Part shown: piece by piece, positions 43,726 through 54,842 of the stretch | Layout: each line of letters opens with the position of its first letter | Numbering within the stretch: the first letter of the stretch is position 1 | From: Liopterus haemorrhoidalis | Taxonomy: Eukaryota; Arthropoda; Insecta; Coleoptera; Dytiscidae | Direction: 5' to 3' | Assembly: GCA_963971575.1 (NCBI GenBank) | Contig: OZ020622.1 | Coordinates: forward strand, 20,028,879-20,092,878 | Length of the DNA: 64,000 nucleotides | Translations under genes and position numbers: made by a program | Notes under the pieces: model-generated | Seen by the model: the letters and a program-made list of their open reading frames with translations, nothing else | What the model was told of the DNA's origin: nothing | Database searches by the model: none

Positions 43726-44129
43726 ATAGTGAGTGTACCCGTGCTTCGCTACGACATTTCAGTAATTTAAAACGAAGAAAGTACAACGTAACACTCACAA
43801 CGTTAAAGTCAAATATATTAAACGATAATATAATTTGCAATTAACTATTAGACGATGGGAAATAAAAAAATCTCCAGCACTGCCATCTATTGGTAAATTC
43901 CGCACCGAATAGTGACATACTTGTAGATCTTTAAACTATTCTGTGCATGCGTACACTAAACACTGTGATAACACCGTTATTATTAATCTTTGACGTATAG
44001 TGTTAAGTACATTATGATTCTACGTGAAATGCTCTAATTTGTCATTCTAAAATAATTGATACATCATTATAAATCTCCGAAGTTATGCACCCACAAACTT
44101 TATAATACAAAAACTATTACAGTCCATCT

Positions 44130-44137
44130 ATATAAGC
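44130..44137 (+). promoter_or_regulatory. TATA box-like sequence
   Basis: CTATATAAGCCTGG stands about 120 bases before the ATG of the exon remnant at 44257. In form it is a strong TATA box. No clear initiator could be fixed. Confidence 0.4.
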
Positions 44138-44256
44138 CTGGCAGATGACCTTGGGTGCGCAGTAGCAATCACTAGAAATTGGAGTGGGGACATCAGTTGA
44201 CTTCAGACTGTCTTGCTGCAAGCATCAGTGAAAGTACATTCGGATGAAAAAGTATA

Positions 44257-44786
44257 ATGGAATTTAAGACGAAATTATGCGGACGCGTAAACCATAGTCA
44301 GTGTAAGGAGATTATTAGTAATGTGATTGACTCTATGACTAACTAAGCTGCAGCAGGGAACGTGATTATACCTTTGAAGAATATTTTGGATCGAGTTTCA
44401 GCGTGCACAGGTGTTTCTGCAAGAAGTTTAAGTAGATTTAACAAGGAAAAAAAAGTGTCTGCAGGTTAGACAAGTTAAAAGTTGTAATACAATATAACTT
44501 TAATACAAAGATGAGACACGGACGGAACAAATATTTTGAACAAAAGAATCCGAAATTTCACGTTCTAAATTAACAATCATAATAAATATCTTTGTTATAA
44601 GACGCAACAAAGCTGTTCAACAAAAACATTTATTTTGTTTGGTAAACTTAGTTCAGTTCTTAACAGGCTTTTCATTATTATTTCATTGTAATATTATTTA
44701 TACATTATTATTTTCTAAATTCAGGTGAATGTTCCACATTTTCGTCACCTAGAAAACAGAAAGAAAGAAGTGAACAGAAAATATGA
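44257..44786 (+). pseudogene. Two-exon remnant of a DDE-transposase-like gene, N-terminus
   Basis: Exon 1 (44257-44464) starts at ATG and encodes LCGRVNHSQCKEIISNVID, one in-frame TAA, then AAAGNVIIPLKNILDRVS and TGVSARSLSRFNKEKK, a helix-turn-helix-like domain. Exon 1 ends GCAG before GTTAGA. A TTTCTAAATTCAG acceptor follows at 44724. Joining them across a 260-bp intron keeps the frame and gives GECSTFSSPRKQKE, which is what I remember following this domain in insect proteins annotated as DDE_3-type transposases or domesticated relatives. Exon 2 stops at a TGA at 44786, where the family would continue with a basic stretch. The DDE domain is absent. Identity is from memory; the splice structure is inference. 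Confidence 0.5.
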
Positions 44787-45174
44787 AATATAAAAAGTAA
44801 TCCATTAAATTGTGGAAAAAATTTATATTTTGATGAAAACTTGTGTCTCGTACTGTACAGTCCAAGCGCTCGACCCTCTCTTTCTTTCCGAATGCGTTCT
44901 TCCTCTGCGCGAAACTGATTTCCCACACGCCAGTACTAAATAGATTTGCTGTACTTTTAAAAGCAGAAAATTGCCCAATACACGATATCGGTGCATATAG
45001 GTATATGCTCTCACGGTCTTTTTTTGGATCTAGTTAAGATCTACATTTTTTGTCTACATTATATCGTAAAAAACGGTCCATCCGTTTGCTTTGCATAAAG
45101 GACAGACAAACAAACAAACACACAAACAAACAAACAAACAGAAATTGACTTTTATATATAAGATAGAATTGGGT

Positions 45175-45760
45175 TTCGTTTCAGATTGTATACTTCCAAA
45201 TTTCATTTTCTAACAAGTTTCATGTTCTCGATTATGACGTTTTCAAGATCTATGTAAACATAAATTCGATGTTCATTTTAGGTAAACAAATCAAGTAGAA
45301 AATAATAAATATCTTTAATACAAAACAATGACAAATGATGACAAATCCGAAGATCTGAACAGAAAAAAATAAGCATCACTAAAAATTATGATTTCAATTT
45401 TCAGAATATATTTTCGTGAAATAACTTTTTTGCTCTTATCATTTCTTAGTTTGATCATTTTGTATTATTTTTTGCTCATAAACAGCTCAGTAGTTTCACC
45501 GGACCATAGTTAAGTTGATCACTATCATACTGCAACTAAATTGGGCACGTGCTTCATCATTTACGAGTAATAGAATTCTATTCTACAGTTGACAAGAAAA
45601 AAAAAAAAAAAAACAATCCTTACTTGGCAATCGTTAATAGAATCGTTTTATTGGAAATGATAGTATAGAATTCTATTCAACGTAATCTCACCACAAGAGC
45701 ACGGTCCGTAATCTATACGGTTATCTCACTTCAGGTGATGGTGACGTACTTATGTATGTC
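45175..45760. other. No feature recognised
   Basis: AT-rich. TAGAATTCTATTC occurs twice about 100 bp apart (45570 and 45665), otherwise nothing. Confidence 0.4.
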
Positions 45761-45762
45761 TA

Positions 45763-46828
45763 AAGCCGCCTGCAGACAGCGTGGTAAGTCACGACCAATG
45801 TTTACATTTGTCTAGCTCCGCGGATCGTTTGTATAGGCAACAAGTCACAAGTCACAGCCAATGTACGCTGGGCTTGGCACTGGCCGACGTTCGCTTTCTA
45901 CGCGGTATTCTTATCACAAGTCAAATGAATTTGACCAACATCCGTGCAGATTTGTATATGCATGTTAGCACCGTACACACGACGCGCACACACTTGTCAT
46001 CACATCAGTCGAAAGTGTTGTACTCAAAAGGAAGTTTATGTATGCAGATGATCTTAAAATCTTTAAAAAAATATTTTTTATTTCTGACTGTTACTCTGTT
46101 CAAGAAGCTGTCAATAGACTTGTTCAATACTGCAAATTGAATTGTTTAAAATTAAATACTTCTAAATGTCTGACAATTTCTTTTACCAGAAATCACACGT
46201 CAATACATTTTCCATATACAATAGAAAATAATATACTAAATAAGGTTTCCAAAATTCATGACTTAGGAGAAATTTTAGACAGTAAAATGAGCATATAAAT
46301 AATATTGTCAAAAAGTTATACAAAATGTTAGGCTTTGTTTTGAGAACGTGTAAATATTTAAAAAAAATTAAAACCATTCTGTCTTTATATTATTCTCTTG
46401 TTAGAAGTCAATTGGAGTTTGCAACAGTGTGTTGGTCTCCTCAGTATTCTGTCTATATAAATCGAATTGAAAATGTACAGAAAAAAATTGTAAATTACAT
46501 TTGTTATAGGTTTCCTAATGTAAATTTAACTTTAATTTCACTTGAAAATAGACGTAAGCTTCATGACTCTTGTTTTCTTTATAAAATTGTTAATTCTTTG
46601 ATTGCTTACCCTCATTTACTCTGTAAATTTGGCTTACGTGTACGCAATTATTACATAAGATGTAACGAAATTTTTTTGAAATTTTCGATGTATCGATGAT
46701 GCACTGATGCTTCATCGACACATCGTCTGTATGGTACGCATGTACAAGTCTCCGCCAGTGCTACATGTTACGGTCAGCCTCAGTACCAGCGTTGGTGAAC
46801 GTTGGCACATCGTTTGTAGTGTGGCCTT
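45763..46828 (+). repeat. Repeat family C, copy 2, split by a LINE
   Basis: The left part 45763-46035 (AAGCCGCCTGCAGACAGCGT, ATTCTTATCACAAGTCAAAT, TCACATCAGTCGAAAG) and right part 46695-46828 (TGCTTCATCGACACATCGTC to TTTGTAGTGTGGCCTT) match copy 1. The LINE fragment occupies the middle, with loss of some central sequence. Confidence 0.75.
46038..46699 (+). pseudogene. Jockey-type LINE fragment inside family C
   Basis: It begins at the catalytic box (MYADDLKIF) and runs through LNCLKLNTSKCLTISF, KIHDLGEILDSKMS, then (after a frame change near 46297) LYKMLGFVLRTCKYLKKI, SLVRSQLEFATVCWSPQYS and IENVQKKIVNYICYRF. It closely resembles the Jockey-type protein at 53052-54686. The upstream palm and endonuclease are missing. 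Confidence 0.87.
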
Positions 46829-46873
46829 AACATTGGCCAACGCTGGCAGATTTAGCATTGGCGGACATTTGTA

Positions 46874-47800
46874 CGAGGGACAATCAAATATAAACGAGCC
46901 TTTCTAAACTGAGGGGCGGGAAAGGCAAGAATGTGTGTTGTAGCGTTTGGGGTCACTAGGTAAGGATGCGTAAAGGAAAAAAACCAGCCCAGTCGGTTTA
47001 TTTAATTTTAGGTTTACTAGCCCTTACAATGAATGTGAAGAGTGTGACAGTCTCTGTTGCGCAAAGGATTATTATAAAGTTTCTAACCCGTGAAAACGTG
47101 AAACCAGCCGAAATTCACCGCAGAATGCAGTTCCAGTTCGGACAAGACACTCTTTCATGGCCAATGGTGAAAGTTTGGTGCAACGAGTTCAAGCAAGGCC
47201 GTGAACGAGTAGAAAATCAAAGTTATCCTCGTCGTCCTCGCATCATTGATGAAAACATGCTCGTGTTTGTGAGTTAGTGGAACGGGATCGACAATTAGCA
47301 GTGCTTGAAATTTCCAAGGAACTTGGTGTCAGCTATGGAAGTGTCCAATCAATCATCCGAAAGCACTTAGGCTTCAAAAAATCTCAGCGCGTTGGGTTCC
47401 AAAGCGGCTGAGTGATGATCCTTCACAACAACGCCAGGTCCCACATTTTAGATCAAACGCAACATAAACTGGTGTATATGCACTGGAAAACGCTTGAACA
47501 TCCACCATATAGTCCAGACTTATGGCCATGCGATAACCACATGTTTGGACCCCTAAAAGAATCACTTGGAGGCGAGCTATTTAAGAACAATGATCAGGTG
47601 GAAACGTTCGTGCGCAACATGTTAGATACTCGCCTAGTTTCATTCTACAAGAACAGTATAAATAAACTGTCCAAACGTTGGCAAAAATGCACCCTAGAAG
47701 GAGGAGACTGTGTGGAAAATTAATTTGTAGAAATGTATAAATATTTCTTATAAAATAAATTGTTAAAATAAAAGACTCGTTTATATTTGATTGCCCCTTT
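46874..47800 (+). pseudogene. Deleted mariner (family H)
   Basis: CGAGGGACAATCAAATATAA at 46874 follows TA; the inverse ends near 47800 (TTTGATTGCCCC). The N-terminal half (VSVAQRIIIKFLTRENVKPA, MVKVWCNEFKQGRERVENQ) is followed after a frameshift by ELVERDRQLAVLEISKELGV and the second HTH. A deletion near 47400 then joins it to LHNNARSHILDQTQ, PPYSPDLWPCD and the intact C-terminus QKCTLEGGDCVEN. The second catalytic D is N (HNN). Spacing to the last D is 34. The first catalytic region is deleted. Confidence 0.88.
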
Positions 47801-47810
47801 TATATGTGTA

Positions 47811-48188
47811 TCACACAGACGCTACGTCGATGAGACGTCTACGCCAATGGCCAAATGTAAAAATAACGAACATGGGCGAACGATTGTAACGTGGCGTCAT
47901 AATTAAGTTAAAATAACTTTATAATAAGCTTTCTTTTTTATTCTCTCGACTGCTGTGATGACAAGTGTGTGCGCGTCGTGTGTTCGGTAGTGACATGCAT
48001 ATGCTAGTCTACACCAACGTTGGTCAAACTCCTTTGACTTGTGATAAGAATATCGCCGCGAAAGCGAACGTCGGTCAGTACTAAATCCAACGCACGTTGG
48101 CTGTGACTTGATTTGCATTTTCCATACACACGATACTCGAAGCTAGACATATGTAAACATTGGCCATCACTTGCCGTGTAGGCGCCTT
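47811..48188 (-). repeat. Repeat family C, copy 4 (without a LINE)
   Basis: Inverted relative to the other copies. From AAGGCGCC at 48188 on the minus strand it runs through ATTCTTATCACAAGTCAAAG and CATCACAGCAGTCGAGAG. It then passes an AT-rich centre (GCTTATTATAAAGTTATTTT) and the right part to GTAGCGTCTGTGTG. This shows what the family looks like with no LINE in the centre. Its far end is cut near the end of mariner H. Confidence 0.8.
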
Positions 48189-48194
48189 ATATTA

Positions 48195-48570
48195 TTGTTA
48201 TATAACATAGCAATTTCAGGAGTACAAGTTTTACTATCGGATTACGTACATGCTCTGAAATCAGTGGGTATACTTTGATTTTTTTGACTTGATACTTCAA
48301 GGTCAACACCGCATCGCTTGAAGTAAGAGGACCATTTGATCACTTCATTGCCAACTTGCGGCGCAATAAGATTTCCATGTGGGATTATTAAGTATTTTAA
48401 TGCGGTTTAATAATAAGTAACAATGAAAATTCTTGACAAAGGGAATCTTAAAAACAAAGATTGTTTTCTTGCAAACACTTTTAAAAATTAAAACGAAAAA
48501 GGTAAAAGGATTAAGACGAAAAGGTAAAAGCGGACAGCAAATAGCCTTTTGGTCCGCTTCAATCTTTTAA
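48195..48570. other. Unassigned, with a small GC stem
   Basis: AT-rich. AAGCGGAC at 48527 and GTCCGCTT at about 48551 form an 8-bp stem, and GACGAAAAGGTAAAAG is nearly duplicated just before. Nothing else. Confidence 0.4.
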
Positions 48571-48579
48571 AGGTGGTAG

Positions 48580-49530
48580 AATATATGTAATAGGATATTT
48601 TTAATTATTAAAAGAATACTGTTGTAATTGTAAACAAACACATGAAATTATAGACGCCATCTTGCAAAAATCAATCGACACATATTTGCATACGGTGCGG
48701 TAAATTGTAGATAAAGCTTCATTCTACAAATAAGTTTGTAGCTACTTTGTTCTATTGCGAAAACTACTTATGTTTATTGTACTTGGTACTCTATTTTGCT
48801 GTCATCTTGAATATATCAAGATTTTAAATATAGGTGCTGCGAGAAAAAATGAAATTTTCATGAAGAACACGTGTAGCAAGTGGCATTCAATTACCATCAA
48901 TTAAATATTTTTTTATAGGTTCTAAACTATGTATAAACAATCATGTGGAAAAAAATGTTGACGTATTATTTGAAAATTTATACGCAAACCTAAGTAAATA
49001 TAAATGTAAGTCACGCACCGGGAGGGGGGCTTAAACCCTGCCCCCAGAACTAAAAAACGTGTGGTTTTACTGTTTTTAAGGAACAGTTAAATTCTCGACC
49101 TTATGAGCTTGTTCTTCGCTTCTAAAATACAAGTGATAACTAGCTCGTATTTTAGAAGCGAGGACCTTTTATTTTTTTAGGTCATCACCGGAATTTTGGA
49201 AGTGAGGACCTTTTTTGGGTCATTTCTTGTATTTTGAAAGTGAGGACCTTTTTTTAGGTCAACGCTTGCATTTAGAAAAATAAAGTGCTTTAGGTCAGCA
49301 CTTGTTGCCTAGTAATTTCTCGATCCCCACCCTTATAAAACAATTTTATCTTCTGACCCCCCCCCACAAAAAATTTTGAGTGCACGCCTGATAAAAGTTA
49401 TTTGAAACCCACAAATATATTTAAAAAATTATTGCATGGTTTATATTATATTAAGTTATTGAGCGTAACATTTTTACAAAAAAAAATCTCCAATTAAAAA
49501 TATCCTATTAGATAGATAAAAATTCAGTTC
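48580..49530. repeat. Repeat family B, copy 1, with an insertion
   Basis: Matches 59115-59690 along its length. The right terminus contains CCTATTAGATAGATAAAAAT, the inverse of the left terminus of copy 2; the left terminus here is decayed. A 0.38 kb foreign segment (49013-49392) interrupts it. Confidence 0.75.
49013..49392. mobile_element. Insert with repeated GAGGACC...GGTCA motifs
   Basis: Present in family B copy 1 and absent from copy 2. The ends are CACGCACCGGGAGGGG and CCCCCC...GTGCACGCCTG. The interior has three or four imperfect units of GAGGACCTTTTTTTAGGTCA with TTGTATTTTAGAAG between them. Similar units occur at 37855-37915 and 38790-38980. Probably a small non-autonomous DNA element. 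Confidence 0.6.
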
Positions 49531-49922
49531 AAAATTGTAGATGTATAGATTGATACTAATTTTATTTCAGATTGTTAGTTTTGTATAAATTTTTTTATCT
49601 CTGGGGGTTATGTAGCGTTAATAATTTATTTTTTAATCAATTCCTAGAGTAAGAGTAAAAAGTATACAAAAACATACTTAATTCATAATTTTCTAGTGGT
49701 TATACTTATTTTAATGTGTTTTATTATTTTCTGTGATATTCGATGATAATTGGGCTGTAAAGGGGCCTTTTACAGCCCGTTGCCATCACTCTGGATCTGT
49801 TCAATTTGTTGAACATACTTTTATCGTATTTATTTGTATTTGTCCATGCAAGGTATCTTTTATTGAGTATGTATATAAGATTTTATTTCTTTATTTCTTA
49901 ATTTATTCCTTTTTAATATATA

Positions 49923-51044
49923 TAGTTATTTAGAGGGGATGAGTTAGGCGCAAATAGCCATCGTTACTTTGCGCCAAAAATTGAACTAACAAACCGACAT
50001 ATATAAATGTAATATTATTTTAGTCTAAATGAAATAGTTAAATAGTTACTTCTCGAACTTTTAGATAAATTGCAATGAAATAATTATTGATTTAAAACGT
50101 ATAAACTATTTAAATTAATAAATACATCATAATAATACCTAGTTATTTTTATATTACCTCCACCATCATATTTTATCTCAAAATGATTTTAATATTTTTC
50201 TAAGAATGTAAAATATAGAAATGTTTAATAAAATATTGAAAAATTTATTTTTAAATATACAAATAAACAATCAACTCTGAATGTAAAAGTATAAAAACAA
50301 AAATTATATTGTACAAGTCTTGAATATCTCTTAAAATGTAATAAATAAAAAAATTGTATCTTATTAAATATGCGAAAATCTATAAACAAACGACTTTATA
50401 TTCATATAATAAACGCGTTCATAAAATAGTCTTAAAATATATAGATATAACTGTTTACTTACTTGTCCAGAATATCACCTACTTTCTAAATCACAATTAC
50501 CTATTTCTACACTAAAAATTCACTAAAATATCTTCCCTTTTAGAGTATTGAGTTGCCCCTTTGGTTCCGCAACCCTCACTGCAGAAAGATGCCCAGCATC
50601 CCTTACAGCAAGCAGCGCCACCGTCACGCCCGGCTGTTATATGAACTAATTCTGCGCGTACTGACTGCGCGACAATGGGGATATGGAAATAAGGACAACC
50701 AAAGTATAGAGGGGTATTTTGGTTTATGTTTATTATTGTTTGATCCTAATAAATGGATACTGACGTGGCAGTATTGAAGTATAAATTCGTGTATTCTGAA
50801 ACATAGGCGCCGCGAGAGGAGTGCGAGAAGGTGCACTTGTACCTCCTTGGCTAAGCAAATAAGTAGAAAAGGAGGAAAATCCACAGAAAAAAGAATATTT
50901 TTTTTCAACTGAACAGAAATTCAATGCATAAATATTAATTCATTATACGAGAGTCTACGCTAAATTATTGAAAATCAGATAGCGTGTTTTTAGCGCACAG
51001 CAACGATGGCTATTTGCGTCTAACAGAGCCCATCTAAATAACTA
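49923..51044. mobile_element. Repeat family D element with terminal inverted repeats
   Basis: The left end TAGTTATTTAG...GTTAGGCGCAAATAGCCATC is the inverse of the right end GGCTATTTGCGTCTAAC...CTAAATAACTA. The TIRs are about 60 bp with several mismatches. The 1 kb interior is AT-rich except 50530-50860, with no recognisable transposase. A solo end lies at 2650. Confidence 0.7.
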
Positions 51045-51052
51045 GAGTATAC

Positions 51053-51105
51053 ACGGTGTGCCAAATAACTTGTTAAGCATGGGGATCTCGAGAACGGTAA
51101 GAGAT
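51053..51105 (+). repeat. Partial end of the long inverted-repeat element
   Basis: TATACACGGTGTGCCAAATA and AAGCATGGGGATCTCGAGAA match 39110-39170. The matching sequence resumes at about 51752 (TTAAATTAGATCAAAGTTGC) after a 650-bp insertion. Confidence 0.75.
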
Positions 51106-51752
51106 ACGAATTTTTACATTACAAACTGTAAAATTCAATACAAAAATCTGCTGCGCAATCAATTTGCTGACTCGTTTTTCAAAATGAAAATATTGATCAA
51201 GTCTTCACAAAAAGTACAAAATTACGAGCTGTGATCTATGCAATAATGGTAATTGATTTTTGATTGAAAAAAAAAAAACAAAAGAAAAACCTAGATGGTG
51301 GGTTAGACTAAAGTCACTGAATTATACAAAGCACCGCAAGCCTTTGAAGAAGCCGACAGACCCCAGGGTTTGATTGGCAACATTGCTTCCCCTATTAAGC
51401 AAACTAAACCAGCAATTTTTACGTTCTTAAGTTTACGTCTGCGCTGTCACATCTCCCTCTCTCGCTCTCATTTAATAACCTTCTTTGTCAGCGGTTTGAA
51501 TATTTAAGGTTAAGTTTAATTTAAATTTATATATTATATCCATTTTATTTAATGAAAATTAAAAATATAATTGAAATTGTACCACAATTTTGTTATAGTG
51601 CATCTTTGATTAAAAAAATCGTGATTACAATGTTTAAAATAAAAACTAGTTTCTTATTTTTATAATGTTAGAATCACTGAACATCATTTGTGTTGGCGAC
51701 ATTTTTAACCCCAGCATGGCCGCTGTTGCGGTACTTTATATAATCTAGTGAC
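51106..51752. mobile_element. Family G repeat, copy 1
   Basis: A 650-bp non-coding repeat whose inverted copy is 56684-57335. Shared blocks include TTGATCAAGTCTTCACAAAA and AACCCTGGG/CCCAGGGTT stretches. Within it, GATTATACAAAG-AGCGCAA-like sequences are inverted at about 51335 and 51735, suggesting that the mobile unit is the 0.43 kb between them. Confidence 0.75.
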
Positions 51753-51775
51753 TTTAGGTTAAATTAGATCAAAGT

Positions 51776-52245
51776 TGCCGTATTAATGCCGGCTTTACAT
51801 TGGTAGAGTAAAAGAGCTAGTAACTATAGCAAGTACTACGCGCTTTACTCTTCTATCTTATTTTCGGGATAGTAGGTGTGCGTACACAATTGGCATATTA
51901 TCTTATTTTCTGGATAATAAGTATCAAAACACATTTGACATCTTCACTGTGATTTTATTGTGCAATTATCTTTTTGCAAAAAATATAATATGAATATACA
52001 TCGACGCCGGCGTGATGCCATTAAAAAATAGTATTTTGTATTATGAAGGAAATAACTGATTGTCTTATTGAAGAAATCGGTACAGAATATAAGCCTAAAC
52101 GAAATTGGGTTAAAAACTGGATTGATAGAAGAGCTACCCATGACGCATCAGCCCTTCTATTTTGTGAATTAGCTGTGTAAGATCAAAAAAAGTACAGACT
52201 GTACTTAAGAATGACACCAGATGATTTTAATAGGCTATTAAATTT
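51776..52245 (+). pseudogene. PIF/Harbinger relic, N-terminal transposase
   Basis: TTAATGCCGGCTTTACATTG resembles the terminus seen at 56387, with TTA before it. From an ATG at about 52043 the frame reads KEITDCLIEEIGTEYKPKRN, WIDRRATHDASALLFCELAV, then a stop and KKYRLYLRMTPDDFNRLLNF. The latter is the helical segment preceding the DDE nuclease in Harbinger transposases. The nuclease domain is missing, and the sequence passes into mariner family I at about 52250-52290. Confidence 0.65.
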
Positions 52246-52289
52246 CAAGCGCATCAACTTAAGATTAAATCCTCAGCAATTAACAGAAT

Positions 52290-52682
52290 CATAAACGATC
52301 ACCTGCATTTAAAAAAAGTTATTAGTCATTTTGTGCTAGGTTTCAAATTTCTAAAACACAGCGTCTGAGAATTAGCCATGAAACTTTAAAACTAAAAATA
52401 GTGGAGGATATAAAATATTTCCAAAACTGTGTCAGATGACGAAACTTTCCTTCCATGGAAGTACTTACAGGCCAAGAGTGTCGAGTTTGGATGAAGAGTG
52501 GGAAACTCCAACAATAACCAAGAAGCAGCGAGCCCAGAAAACAGTAATGTATTCAGTATTGTTTAGAACTACAGGCCTGGTAAAGGCGATTAAGCTAGAT
52601 GGACAGAAAACAGTTACAGTTAAATGGTACACTGAAAAATATTTGCCTGAAGTGCTCAGTAAAGTTCCAAGGACAGGGATTA
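52290..52682 (+). pseudogene. Mariner transposase, central part (family I), split by a LINE
   Basis: With several frame changes it reads INDHLHLKKVISHFV (end of the second HTH), ISHETLKLKIVED, SDDETFLPW with the first catalytic D, EEWETPTITKKQRAQKTVMY and GLVKAIKLDGQKTVTVKWYT then EKYLPEVLSKV. It stops at the LINE tail at 52683. The C-terminus reappears at 55940-56220 on the far side. Confidence 0.78.
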
Positions 52683-52880
<198 letters not shown>

Positions 52881-53051
52881 ACATTGGGGAAGCTAACGGT
52901 TGCCCACAAGTAGCTTCCACGAAATACAATTAAATAGTGAACAAAATCTTATAAATTATATTACAGATTGTGTACGTAAACAAAGTATATTAATTATTAA
53001 GTATCTCATTACAATTTATATTATTTAAGTATTTAGAAATTATAAATCTCA

Positions 53052-54686
53052 TTACAATAATTTTTTTAGTTTATTAAAAGTTAAGGAAAATATATCGAAA
53101 TTTTTGAAATTATTGTTATATGAAATCATTATTCTATTAATTAGTGAGTTCTTGCAACAGTTAGTTTTAAATTGATTAATATAAAATAAATTTTGTGATC
53201 GTGTAGACTTGTTTGGTATTAAAAAGGTAAATTCATGTACAAAGGTCTGTGTGTCAATCATATTATTGAAAATTTTGAATAATAGCAGGATATCGAATTT
53301 AGTTCTTCTTTGTTCTAATGATTGTAAATTGAAAAATTCTAATTTATCGGAATAAGAGTTCAGCTGAATATTAAATTTGTAGCAAAGGAAGTTTAACATT
53401 TTTTTTTGAATACTTTCAATTCGTTTAATATATTTTGAATATTGAGGATTCCAAACAGAAGTAGCATACTCTAGTTGAGGTCTTACAATTGAATTATAAA
53501 GCAAAATAATTGATTTAATGTTTTGAAATGGTTTGGAAGTTCTCAAAACGAAGCCCAGTAGCTTATAGGCTTTTTTTACAATTGTATCAATGTGTTCATT
53601 GAAAAGTAGTTTTGAGTCATATATGATGCCCAAGTCACGTATTGAATCTTTTCTTGATAACTGTTTATTGTTAATTGAGTACTTGAACATAATTTTAGTT
53701 TTCTTTCGGCTGAAGCATACAATAAAAGATTTGCTTAAATTTAATGACAAGTATTTAGATTCACAATAATTATTTAACATTTTTAAATCTTCTTGCATTA
53801 AAATGCAATCTTCGATTGAATTTACAGTAGTGTAGAACTTCAAGTCGTCGGCAAAAAGAGGAAATTTGCATTTTTTAAAACAACTAAATATTGAGTTGAT
53901 ATAAATGTTAAATAATATTGGACCTAAATGGGAGCCTTGAGGTACACCTGAAGTTACTTCAATCAGACGAGATGTATAGCCGTTACATGATACATATTGG
54001 GATCTATTTTTGATGTAGGATTCAATCCAACGCAATAAGGATCCATGAATTCCAGCCTTAAATAGTGTATCGAGTAAGATGTTGTGAATGACCCTGTCAA
54101 ACGCCTTACTGAAATCAGTGTAAATTACGTCAACTTGTTTCTTCTTGTCCATACTATTGGTCAGATATTGAGTAAATGGAATTAAGTTGGTTAGTACTGA
54201 TTTTTTGCTACAAAATCCATTTTGTTGGGGTATGATAGTAGTTTCTAATGCATTTTTAATTTTTTTTACGATAATAGCTTCAAATATTTTAGCAAAAGTG
54301 GGAAGGATAGATATTGGTCTATAATTGGATATATTATTCTTGCCTCCAGATTTATGTATGGGTGTTATAGATGAAATTTTCCATAACTGAGGAAAAATTC
54401 CAGTGGTTAACGATTTATTATAAAGTATATATAAAGGGTAAAGTAAATAATGAGCACAATATTTAATAAATTTTGGGTGAATTTTGTCAGAACCACATCC
54501 TTTCTTGGTGTCGATATTTACAAGTGAATTAAAAATATCTTCCTTTGTAATTTGTAATGAACTAATATTGACGTTTGACGCAACTTCACTATGATCGGCG
54601 TTTGACAGGTTGCACGTATAGTTACTAGATTTAATGTACACTGATTGGAAATGATCTGCAAAAAGGTTACATATGGCAGCCCCCAC
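53052..54686 (-). pseudogene. Jockey-type reverse transcriptase, 544 codons open
   Basis: The longest open frame of the window. It covers the whole reverse transcriptase: GCGSDKIHPKFIKYC, ISSITPIHKSGGKNNISNYR with RPISILPTFAKIFE, VIYTDFSKAFDRVIH (first catalytic D), SGVPQGSHLGPILFNIYIN, PLFADDLKFY (catalytic FADD), LSLNLSKSFIVCFS, RDLGIIYDSKL, then the C-terminal WNPQYSKYIKRIESIQKK to FNKLKKLL. All catalytic residues are present. Upstream, a frameshift near 54690 separates it from LKTNINQFWSFTNTLRKNN, and the endonuclease is missing, so it is a truncated pseudogene although the RT domain itself is intact. The closest relative here is 46038-46699. Confidence 0.93.
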
Positions 54687-54842
54687 ATACTGTTCGGAAT
54701 AGAATTATTCTTTCGTAAAGTATTTGTAAAAGACCAGAACTGGTTAATGTTTGTCTTTAAATTTGACTCAATATGATGTATATATTTTTTATAATCTGAA
54801 CATCTGAATTTACATCCTAATAATGCATTTTCTGATAGGGCA

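Larger units (their letters stand above)
43727..45170. repeat. Possible composite repeat unit
   Basis: It opens GTGTACCCGTGCTTCGCTAC and closes with ACAAACAAACA tracts and TTGACTTTTATATATAAGAT, both of which look like recurrent ends of interspersed repeats in insect genomes (memory, unverified). The gene remnant at 44257-44786 lies inside it. Confidence 0.3.

Noticed and set aside
50553..50777. Possible host exon (74-codon open frame in GC-richer DNA)
   Set aside because: It lies inside family D, has no recognisable domain and no splice sites that extend it.
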